Assembly (NCBI GenBank): GCA_020310875.1
Contig: CM035420.1
Coordinates: 190,122,380-190,186,379, forward strand
DNA from: Ceratopteris richardii
Taxonomy: Eukaryota; Streptophyta; Polypodiopsida; Polypodiales; Pteridaceae
Direction: 5' to 3'
DNA length: 64,000 nucleotides
Shown: one piece after another, positions 40,621-49,729 of the stretch
Numbering within the stretch: position 1 is the first letter of the stretch
How the letters are laid out: each line of letters begins with the position of its first letter
Translations under genes and position numbers: made by a program
Notes under the pieces: model-generated
Database searches by the model: none
Seen by the model: the letters and a program-made list of their open reading frames with translations, nothing else
Told to the model about the DNA's origin: nothing

Positions 40621-40897
40621 ATATAATTTTAAGCATACCCCCAACCTTCATGTTCTAACTTAAAAGAACATGATTTCATCTCTCTAGTGGGATTCACCGA
40701 TATTCTAGTTGAATAAAGAAGAATCTATTATCTCATATCCACTCAAATGATTCAAGTTATTGATCAATAACTAGTGTAGGATTTACTATCTAATCTACTC
40801 ATATGTTTTCATTATTGCCATCATTTTGGTAAGACATCAATACAGTCTCATCTTCATTATCCTTATTGATTTCATTTATTTCTTTTATTGTTAAATC

Positions 40898-42298
40898 TCA
40901 ATTCTCATGAATGACATCATCTATTGATGGACTAATATCGATTTCTGGTAATTCCTCTTGGTCATCAGTAGAATTAGCATGTAGAGTATTATCCTCTTCA
41001 TCAAGAAGATTAGTATCATTTTCATGTACAATGATTCTAATTTCTCTTTTAGATGTTGATGTATCAGTATCTGATGGTGAATCGGCAAGAGGACTTTCTT
41101 CGATCTTTGTATCCATAAACTGCTCAAACAGCCTCTAGGTTGAATATGAATGACTTGCCACCAAGGATGAGCATCAAGGTTTTTACAAAACAATACTTGT
41201 TCAAGCCTAGGAAGAATATATGGTTTACTAGTAGATCGCATTACTTTGGAAGAATCAATTGCCCAAAACCCAAATAATTCCTTTCTCAATCTGGAATTAC
41301 TACCTTTATACTTGGCTCGAAACCAGACAACCTTCAAAATGAACTATCAAAATATATAAAAACGAAAACCATTATTAGGTGCTTTAAAAAATAATAAAGT
41401 GTATCATATATTTTTGTTTTTTTTACTTGTTTGAATGTACGAAACAATATTTCGTAGATACCAACAACAGTTCCCACGTAACCAAGTTTGCCATCTATAA
41501 GATTCGTATCAACAATGCTAGAATCCTCTGTTTTATGTAAAGAATCAATAGCTTTGCTTCTAATATGATGTCCAAAAGCCCACATATTGGTGAACATTCG
41601 AGCCTACAAAAGATATTAAATTAGTAAAGAGAAACTAATATACATATATGAAAAAAATAGAATATTATTAAAATAAAATTACCTTTCCTTCATAACCTAT
41701 CATTAACTCTCTCTGCTCATCTGAGATTTCTTCATTATTTGCATTGGCTCGTTGTAAACGAGTATATAGCCAATCTGTGAAAGAAGATATATTTGTAATC
41801 TTATTAATATTGAGATTACATCTATACCTTTTGTTTCTCCATATTTTACTTCAGAGATTTTGAAGTTCTTGTTCGTACTTGCTAATGAATGCTTGCATGC
41901 ATTTGCTATTATATGCCACAAAATTAGAAACATCATTTTTTTCTCAAAATGTAAATAAAAATAAAACTCACTTACCTAATAATACCTCGTATGTTATTTT
42001 GAAGAAGACTCATTGGTCCATGCAGGTGGAGCTTCTTCATGAACTCTTTCAAGGTACTCACTAACATAGTACATGCACTCCTCAAGCATCCAACCCTTTG
42101 CCATGGATCCTTCTGGTTTCGCTCTTTGCCGCATATAACCTTTTAATATTCCCATAAATCTCTCGACCCAAAACATCCATCGAGTGTTGAAAACACCTGC
42201 AATCTCTATTTCATCTATAAGATGGACTAATAAATGAACCTGAATATCAAAAAATAAAGTAGAAAGCTCTTTCTCCATCAAACATAGTAGCTCCTTGC
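40898..42298 (-). pseudogene. TNP2-type CACTA transposase, C-terminal part
   Basis: Exons recognised on the minus strand: 42298-41994, DUF4218 (HLLVHLIDEIEIAGVFNTRW, FMGILKGYMRQRAKPEGS, EECMYYVSEYL); about 41785-41691 (FTDWLYTRLQRAN ... ELMIGYEGK); 41603-41427 (ARMFTNMWAFGHHIRSKAID ... GIYEILFRTFKQ); and from 41331, DUF4216 (VVWFRAKYKG, EQVLFCKN, WWQVIHIQPR). Splice sites between the last three are good (AAG/GTAATT...TTTGTAG/GCT and CAA/GTAAAA...TTGAAG/GTT). The acidic tail (DTKIEESPLADSPSDTD) lies in a different frame from DUF4216, so a frameshift near 41.14 kb is likely. The N-terminal catalytic part is missing because the LTR array interrupts the gene. Not functional as it stands. Confidence 0.8.
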
Positions 42299-42438
42299 TG
42301 TTAGCCCACAATATGGTTGATTTTCATGCACTAACGCGGTTCTATTTGGCAGAAAAATACGCTTGATTTCAGGTACTTGAAGAGTGGATTTGATGATAGG
42401 GGAGACGCATTTGGAGCGCGTAAGGCTCTCCTACGGAC

Positions 42439-42774
42439 ATGAGGCCTGGAGCAAAAGGAGTTAGAAAAGATTTCTTTGGAGAATGCAGATTCAGGGGTCT
42501 AGACTTTGAGCTACGTAGATGTGCTCAGCCTGCAGATGAAAAGATAAGAGTTGTTGATTCACAATATATTGTCCATAAAACTTCTGCTTCCTTGGGCAAT
42601 CAGGGAGAACCTCTTAATGGCAGGGCATCTTGGGAAGGGGTGAGGGATCGATGCCATCAGGAATGGCAATTATTTCGTGCACGTATGGAAAAGGCTGACC
42701 AGGAGAGCAAATTGGACAGCTCAGATGACTCCACTGGTCATTCTAAGACTAGATATCTCAAGGATATAGAATAA
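42439..42774 (+). pseudogene. Captured DUF707 gene fragment (C-terminal), LTR 1
   Basis: The open frame contains GLDFELRRCAQPADEKIRVV, then DSQYIVHKTSASLGNQGEP and WEGVRDRCHQEWQLFRARM. This matches the conserved C-terminal end of plant DUF707 proteins (often labelled lysine-ketoglutarate reductase trans-splicing related), which read ALRRCVEPAHEKIGVVDxQW ... SLGxQG ... W(E/Q)GVRERC from memory. Only about 80 residues of a domain of roughly 300 are present. The frame ends with a stop 4 bases before the VOC fragment. It is a piece of a host gene carried in the LTR, not a working gene. Confidence 0.82.
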
Positions 42775-42778
42775 AAGT

Positions 42779-43063
42779 CTTCCTTTTCGTGGAGTTTGGT
42801 TATGGGTCGGGGAACAGATGATTCATCTAATGGAATTGGAAAATCCAGATCCAGTGCATGGAAGGCCTTCAAATGGAGGGAGAGATAGGCATATGTGCCT
42901 TCATATAAAGAATCTTGATGGTCTAAAAGCCATTCTTAAAACGAAAGGGGTTTCATATACTGAAAGTATGTCATTGAAGCCACAATTATTCATTCGGGAC
43001 CCTGATGGAAATTGCCTGGAATTCCAACCACTTGATATGGAACCATCATGCAGGGTTGAGTAA
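42779..43063 (+). pseudogene. Captured glyoxalase-like VOC gene fragment, LTR 1
   Basis: Reads LPFRGVWLWVGEQMIHLMEL, then NPDPVHGRP..GGRDRHMC, LKAILKTKGVSYT and FIRDPDGNCLEFQPLD. This is the second half of a plant glyoxalase/bleomycin-resistance (VOC) protein; family members read WLWVGSEMIHLMELPNPDP and FTRDPDANALEF from memory. The glutamate in LEF is the usual metal-ligand position. About 95 codons are uninterrupted, with no intron inside, although family genes are usually split. The N-terminal half and a proper start are absent. Confidence 0.85.
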
Positions 43064-45762
43064 GGGGAATCATATAAAATTCATTTGTGTTCTAGGTACG
43101 AAAGACTTGATTCAGAATAATGTGGTTACGTTGTAGTTCAGAATGACAATTGTTCCTCTTTTCATAGAGAGCTTGAACATGTATATAATTTATAAAACAA
43201 TGTTTCAGCTCTCATTACATATTTATCCTAAATAGTGCTCTCTCATGCGTTCTGTCATCTGTGGTATCTACATCAGCAAAAGCAAACGCATAAACAGTGT
43301 TCTCAATAGCAGCTTGGAGATGTGTTTGGCATATCATTCAGAATGACCTGGTACATGGTTGGGGTTAATGTGCCTCTTCGATGGAACTTCTGAGTCTCTA
43401 GAGTGTGGCCAAAATTTTGGATGCCTACTCCAAGTGTGGCTTCTTTCAGCGATTGAAGACTTGCCAGGCCAAGCCCCTTTCCGTTTTTTCGCCAGAAGAA
43501 AGGTGGGGGGGCATGCCGTTTTGCTGACAAATCTGACAAAAGAAACGAAAAAGGGGGGTTGTTATCTTTCTGACGGGCAGCTCTTCAATGTTTGAGGGGG
43601 GAGAGAGAGAGGGTAGCGGGCTCGTTCTTCCTGCAAAAATGAACGATCAAAAACAGTCTCATCTATCTTCTGCGGTGTGTGCCTCGTCCAGCAGCCATAG
43701 CCAGGAATCCAATGGCAACAACGCTAAGCTTTACAAGGACAGAGAGAGAGGAAGGAGGAGGGAGAAGACTAACGTCACTTTCCTCTAAGCCTGGCTTCGG
43801 ACGCTCTCTGCTTTCTCCTCACCCCTTTGCTGCTGCACCTTGATCTTCATTCACTGCATTTTCGCCAGAGGTTATCTGTAAGATCGAGCTTCAGTTTCCA
43901 ATGGAATAATCGATCCAAGCAGGCCCGGAGAAACAGGATTTCAAACTTTCACGACCGACAACAGATGAGTTTTCAGATTAGGAGCAATTGGAAGTGACGA
44001 TCAGCAGGATAAAGATGTATTAGAGGAAAGACCTAAATCTGCTGAAAGGGAGTCCAACATTCGAGAGATTTGGCAGAAGGTCGAGCAAGTCGGGGATCAG
44101 GTATCATGGATGGTTCAACAACTTTCGAAGGCCTTTTCTTTCTTCTTCTATTTCTGAAACTTTTCGTATTTAGGATGACAATATTTCTTCAATTGCATCA
44201 TTATCGTTCATAAGATAGTTACACTCCCTATGGTTCAGCAACCTTCGAAGGTGTTTTCCTTTTTTTTCTATTGCTGACAAATTGCCTATTTTGGATGACG
44301 TTATTTCTTCAGTTGCATCATTATCATACGTTTTCCATGCAAGAATATCTCCTATTTAACCCCATGTATTCTCAATTTGTAAGTCATTTTGGCTGCGGAT
44401 CTTTCTGAAAAGAACATTCGGCATGAGCTTTTACAAGTTATTCGAATTCTTTGTAAGCACTGTTTTCAAGCGATTCTGATAAATGCGTCAGAGACTGAGG
44501 CAAGTTTAGTTCGAATTCTCAAGGGCCAACGGCTTGGATTTAGACAATTAAAAGGTAGCAGGATTCCCTTCACCAAATAAACTACTGGAGAAAACGAGTT
44601 TACAGGGACGCCACTTGGGAAAAATCGGATGTGAGCAATCGGACTTAGAGAAATATAAGTTCGTCGTCTATGAACAGTTCTTCTTTTTATTTCAACTGTC
44701 GTAGAGGAGTTTATGGGAATGATGGAAATTATGGATAACCATGGCTTTTCATAACCATTGCAGTCGCATTCGATAGACAATATGAGTAACGTAAAATGTG
44801 AAGTAGGGAAGTTAAGTGATCGTCTTATATCAGTAACATGAAATACATAATTTAGAGCCTTTCAGCACCATGAGTTGATGTTCCAATTACGGATGAGGTC
44901 TATGATTACAATGGTAGTGAGCTACAGTAAACACAAACGTGGATGTAAACATTGCCTCATTCTCTATCCCAAAGATGGCATAGTGGTAGATGAACTTATT
45001 TGGCACTATGGGCTCATGTGATTCCTTGATTTCCTATACATGTGCAAACAATAGCCATGATGCATCAACTCCATCGCCATTAGTTATGCCTTCATGAGGC
45101 CATATGGAGCTGTGTACCAACAAACACACAAAAAATTGAACCTTCGTCTGAGTTAGTTGTGCCTTCTACTTCCAAGATTACTCAATCTCTCCATTGTAGA
45201 TTCCTATACTCTCCATGCCTTAATGTTCTCCTTTGTATCTTCACACTGAGTTAGCTGTGATGACTGATGGATAATTCTCAAATTTATAACATGACACGCT
45301 TGGGTTTTGGCTTATACTTAATCATGCAATTGATTGATAAAAAATGGGATGTGGGGGTGTCTAGGTGTGTATGAAGGAGAGAAAACGGACAAGGAAAAGA
45401 GAGTGTGCAAAGGTGGGAAAGACAGGAAGTGTAAGTGAAGAGGCATGAGAGAGAAGGGAAGGGGGTGCAAGCGAGATCTTATCAATTAATGATACAATTG
45501 TAACTTCCAAGCAATACCAGTTGAACAAATCCAAGAGGTTGTGGCAAAACATAAAAACAGATCGACTCATTTCCCTTGGGTGAAAGGAGAAACATGTTGG
45601 TGTGGTTGCCGGGATACATATGAGCTAGTGCATAGACATAGGAAGAATCTATTGCGAGATAATTGTGGGCTCTAGGTAATCCAAGTAGACCAATTGCGAG
45701 GGGTTTAAACCAAATAAAGCCTCGTGTAATCATCTTTTCCGTGGCACGTTAGAGCCGATTCA
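43064..45762 (+). other. Rest of LTR 1: mostly unassigned, possibly more captured DNA
   Basis: A short frame with LDAYSKCGFFQRL (near 43430) recalls pentatricopeptide proteins. Positions 43800-44105 look like a gene 5' end: C/T-rich leader, then a frame ending REIWQKVEQVGDQ at a possible donor CAG/GTATCA. Positions 44389-44580 form a 63-codon frame without motifs. None can be named firmly. The same content recurs in LTRs 2-4. Confidence 0.45.
44108..44345 (+). repeat. Tandem duplication of ~122 bp within the LTR
   Basis: ATGGTTCA(A/G)CAAC(T/C)TTCGAAGG ... GATGAC(A/G)(A/T)TATTTCTTCA ... TTGCATCATTATC occurs twice in a row with moderate divergence. The duplication is older than the array, because every LTR copy has it. 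Confidence 0.85.
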
Positions 45763-45780
45763 TTTGGTGCGTCTGCCGGG
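45763..45780 (+). other. Primer-binding-like site, unit 1
   Basis: TTTGGTGCGTCTGCCGGG directly follows the ...TTCA end of the LTR. It resembles the TTTGGCGCCGTTGCCGGGG site of Athila/Tat gypsy elements (tRNA-Asp). Equivalent positions are 52430 and 59096. Confidence 0.6.
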
Positions 45781-45886
45781 AATTGGCTTAGCACATCTCA
45801 TCGAGAGTGCTACGAGTTCGCTTGGTGCCCCAATCGTGTGGCACAGCCAAGTCGATCCCAAATTTGCTCTGATCTTCATTAGAGAA

Positions 45887-47314
45887 ATGGCCCAACAAAG
45901 ACAAGCCTCTAGTTTTGAGAAAGCAAATATAAGGCAAGGGAATTTTGGACAAAATAGATGGATATGTTCTCGTCCGACCATGAGACGTCATGTGAACCGA
46001 GGGTGGCGATTTGGCCCGGTATCAAATTATGTGAGATGCTGGTGTTGCGAGCAGATTGGGCATATAGCCAAATATTGCCCTCGGGTATGCACCCCGTTGG
46101 ATTTTGTCCCCACATGTGCGGACTGCGGGAAAAAGAGACTATGCCAGCACGTGTGTGGCTCAAAAGAGATGACTGACACAAAGGTTGCAACGAATCAAGT
46201 TGATAAGTGCTTATCCTCTTTGTATGTGGAAGTTGACAAAGGTGGAGTTACTTCATCGATAGAAACTGCGAGAGTAAGTGGAAGCAAGGACACTCGATCT
46301 CATGATCGAGACTTGGTAGAACTTGTGAAGAGCTTGGAATGTCAAGTCAATTGGCTGCATGTGGAGCAAGATAACGAGAGGATCAAAATAGAGAAATTAG
46401 AGGAAAATCAAGTGAAAATGGCCGAGGTCCTAGGAACTTGGGAAAAGCAAGTACGAATGTTGAAAAATGAAAACAAGGAGCGGAAAAGAGTAAACAAAAG
46501 CTGGAGGCAAGATCTTGTGAAGCCCGAGAGTGAAAACGTGGTTTGGGACTTGAGATCCGGCTTGATGGTAGCCGACTGCTTTGGAGTTGCGGTCGAAGAA
46601 GAGCTCTCAAGAGACGAGGATGACCTAATGAGGAGAGTCGAAGGAATGGAGCATGAAATCGAGAAGGTACAAAGCATAATCCGTCGATACAGTGATCAAG
46701 CGGGTAAGGCATGTGACGAGTTCCACCTGGAGTTAGAAAGAATGAAAAGTGCCCAACCGGAGAGTGATGAGAAAGTGAGACGGGTAGAGAAAGAGAATGC
46801 AAGGCTGAGTAGCAAGCTCGGTAGGTGGATGAATCGGAAAGACGACGAGATGCGAGGACAAGTGGAGGATCCGAGAGCGAGGAAAACGGAGGAAGAGTTG
46901 AAAGCGGTGTTGGATAGGTTGGATGCGTTCGGAATAGAGTTAGAAAGGACGAAGAATGAATTGTGGAAGAAGGTAGATGACCTGGATGAAGAAAATATGA
47001 GTAGGATTTGGGAGGAAAGATCGATTAGAGAGGAGGTCGAGAAGTTGACCGTTCGAGTTGAGAAGAGGGAGGATATTCCCCTCGGATCTGCAAAAAGGGT
47101 GAGAGAGGATAAAGAGATGGAGCAAATATGGAATCGGTTCCGAGGCATCGATTGTGACCTGTTCCAATATCAGAGTGATATTGAGCACAACAAACAAGGA
47201 TTAAGGGACTTAGCGGCGAGGCTCGAATCATTGAGGATCACAACGAGCAATGGTAAATTTTCAGGTCATTTGTCGGGTCAGGTAGAAGCTCTGCGAAGCA
47301 GAGGTTGGAGATGA
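45887..47314 (+). CDS. Gag-like CCHC plus coiled-coil protein, unit 1
   Basis: 475 residues from the ATG at 45887; the frame is open further upstream, to 45764, without an ATG. Residues about 48-61 form a retroviral-type zinc knuckle, CWCCEQIGHIAKYC (CX2CX4HX4C). A second cysteine/histidine cluster follows directly (CADCGKKRLCQHVC). Residues about 130-460 are highly charged with heptad-like spacing, as in a long coiled coil. No protease, reverse transcriptase or integrase motif is present. In most LTR elements the knuckle is at the C-terminal end of Gag, so this order is unusual. The protein is identical in all three units. Confidence 0.75.
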   Translation: MAQQRQASSFEKANIRQGNFGQNRWICSRPTMRRHVNRGWRFGPVSNYVRCWCCEQIGHIAKYCPRVCTPLDFVPTCADCGKKRLCQHVCGSKEMTDTKVATNQVDKCLSSLYVEVDKGGVTSSIETARVSGSKDTRSHDRDLVELVKSLECQVNWLHVEQDNERIKIEKLEENQVKMAEVLGTWEKQVRMLKNENKERKRVNKSWRQDLVKPESENVVWDLRSGLMVADCFGVAVEEELSRDEDDLMRRVEGMEHEIEKVQSIIRRYSDQAGKACDEFHLELERMKSAQPESDEKVRRVEKENARLSSKLGRWMNRKDDEMRGQVEDPRARKTEEELKAVLDRLDAFGIELERTKNELWKKVDDLDEENMSRIWEERSIREEVEKLTVRVEKREDIPLGSAKRVREDKEMEQIWNRFRGIDCDLFQYQSDIEHNKQGLRDLAARLESLRITTSNGKFSGHLSGQVEALRSRGWR

Positions 47315-48964
47315 AAGGAAATAGACGAGGCGATGGATGCCGGTTAGGACGGCTTAAGTTTGATTAGGGTTTGCTTTGCGGATTACGAGTCAAAGATGTG
47401 AGGACGGGTGGACCAAGTCTGTTGTACACTTAGGACTGAAGTGACACTTTCAGAGGTTTCAGGTCGACGAGGTGATTAGTATGTGCGGGTTTTGCGAGGA
47501 CGGGTTGACCATGGCATTAGTGGCTGGATTTTGGCTTGAGTGGTAGAAAAGAGGAGATATGTCTCATCGGGATGTCCACAGGGAATCTATATGTGTGTGT
47601 CGTGATTGGGATGGTTGGGAAAAGATCCTTTCTTTTGTCTCCTAATTCTCGAGATGCGGGAATGAAAAGAAAATGAAAAAAATATATGTTTGGGTATGTG
47701 TGAGTGTGGCTACGCGCCTATGTGGGCCGATAGGTGGTCAAAGCCACGAACCGACGTCGGTTTCACATAGGGCTAGCTGTCTGTGTGTCGTGCGCTGCGT
47801 TGGGTTTGTAGATGGGTGGAACAAACTCGATCGGGTGGTCGAGTCCACGAGTCGCATCCAGCTTCAGCGTAGGCCGGCAAGTGTGAGTAAATATGTGAAA
47901 AAAAAATGATGAAAAAAAAGAGAAAAAATGTGGAAAAAAATGAATGAGAAGAATTCCTCGCTCGAGGGGGGACAGAAGAGAGGTGAGAGAGCATGATGCT
48001 CGGATGGGAATATATGTGTTTGTGTTGTGGGGATTTGGGTTATGTGTGGGCTCCCGATGAAACATGTCAAATTGAAGCTTAAGCTCGGCTAGAGTTTTGG
48101 TTGCGATGTGTCTATGGAAAGCTTGGACTTGAGGAATCCAATCGTGTTAGTTGCATTGTTCGTCTGTAAACCTTCCGGAAGTGTTCAGTTTGGCTCTTAG
48201 GTGGTATGACAATTTGAGAAGTCCTGAATCGCGTTGATGATGAGTGGTCCTGTCGAGGTGAGCTCGTGTTAGGCTTGAGTGGTCTTTGTCGTGTGTCCAT
48301 CAATTTAGGAGGGGTGGTGGCGACCAAGCATAGGATCTGATTGATGAACAAAAGAGCACAGAGTAGATGAAAAGGTAAGTGGGAATAGAAAACCCTAGGT
48401 GGGAAGGAAATGGGAAATTGGCAAGAGAACTCGGTCAGAAATGAGACAAAGGAATCAGCAAAACGATCGTGAAACCGGGAAAAGTATCGAAAACAGAACT
48501 TGGAAATGGTTTTTGATGGTGTGTGTAGAAAGTGTGTTGATATGTGGAGTAGAGATTCATGACGTGTTGAACGAACAGTCTAGAAGAGTGACGAGAGGGA
48601 ATGTGGACATGTCTTCTGTTTGCATGTATGTATGTTGTTCGTGACGAGAATGCATGTGTGATGCGAGATCGTGATGTGTGTGTTGAGTATACATGTGTGA
48701 TATGGATGATTGATATGGATGTTTCTCATTTTGGTAGTAGATGTGGTGTTTGATGAAAAATGATCTAATATGTTTTAATGAAGTTTGCAGACAGGTAGAC
48801 ATGGCGGTGAAGATGCGATAAGATGGACAAGGATGGTAAGTGAAATGATTGGATTTTGGTACTGACAAATGATTGTATGAGCATGATTTCAGGTGCTTCA
48901 TTGAGGAAGAAAAGAATAGACTTGGCTCGTCGAGGACGACTTCGCAATTAAGAAGAGGGGAGTA
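47315..48964 (+). other. Non-coding 3' part of internal region, unit 1, with polypurine tract
   Basis: 1.65 kb without pol motifs, G-rich on the plus strand. It ends AAGAAGAGGGGAGTA at 48950-48964, immediately before the next LTR. The many short open frames have no recognisable motif. Confidence 0.7.
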
Positions 48965-49104
48965 TGTTAGCCCACAATATGGTTGATTTTCATGCACTAA
49001 CGCGGTTCTATTTGGCAGAAAAATACACTTGATTTCAGGTACTTGAAGAGTGGATTTGATGATAGGGGAGACGCATTTGGAGCGCGTAAGGCTCTCCTAC
49101 GGAC

Positions 49105-49440
49105 ATGAGGCCTGGAGCAAAAGGAGTTAGAAAAGATTTCTTTGGAGAATGCAGATTCAGGGGTCTAGACTTTGAGCTACGTAGATGTGCTCAGCCTGCA
49201 GATGAAAAGATAAGAGTTGTTGATTCACAATATATTGTCCATAAAACTTCTGCTTCCTTGGGCAATCAGGGAGAACCTCTTAATGGCAGGGCATCTTGGG
49301 AAGGGGTGAGGGATCGATGCCATCAGGAATGGCAATTATTTCGTGCGCGTATGGAAAAGGCTGACCAGGAGAGCAAATTGGACAGCTCAGATGACTCCAC
49401 TGGTCATTCTAAGACTAGATATCTCAAGGATATAGAATAA
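49105..49440 (+). pseudogene. Captured DUF707 fragment, LTR 2
   Basis: Protein sequence identical to the copy at 42439-42774. Confidence 0.82.
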
Positions 49441-49444
49441 AAGT

Positions 49445-49729
49445 CTTCCTTTTCGTGGAGTTTGGTTATGGGTCGGGGAACAGATGATTCATCTAATGGA
49501 ATTGGAAAATCCAGATCCAGTGCATGGAAGGCCTTCAAATGGAGGGAGAGATAGGCATATGTGCCTTCATATAAAGAATCTTGATGGTCTAAAAGCCATT
49601 CTTAAAACGAAAGGGGTTTCATATACTGAAAGTATGTCATTGAAGCCACAATTATTCATTCGGGACCCTGATGGAAATTGCCTGGAATTCCAACCACTTG
49701 ATATGGAACCATCATGCAGGGTTGAGTAA
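49445..49729 (+). pseudogene. Captured glyoxalase-like VOC fragment, LTR 2
   Basis: Protein sequence identical to the copy at 42779-43063. Confidence 0.85.

Larger units (their letters stand above)
42299..45762 (+). repeat. LTR 1 of the array
   Basis: 3464 bp, TG...CA. Its left edge is the junction with the CACTA transposase gene. It carries the DUF707 and VOC host-gene fragments, a tandem duplication of about 122 bp (44108-44345) and several stretches of unknown origin. Confidence 0.8.

Noticed and set aside
46383-47231. Minus-strand Ser/Leu/Pro-rich frames opposite the gag-like ORF, and their copies in units 2 and 3
   Set aside because: They are antisense shadows of a Glu/Arg/Lys-rich coding sequence. 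No start context or motif of their own.
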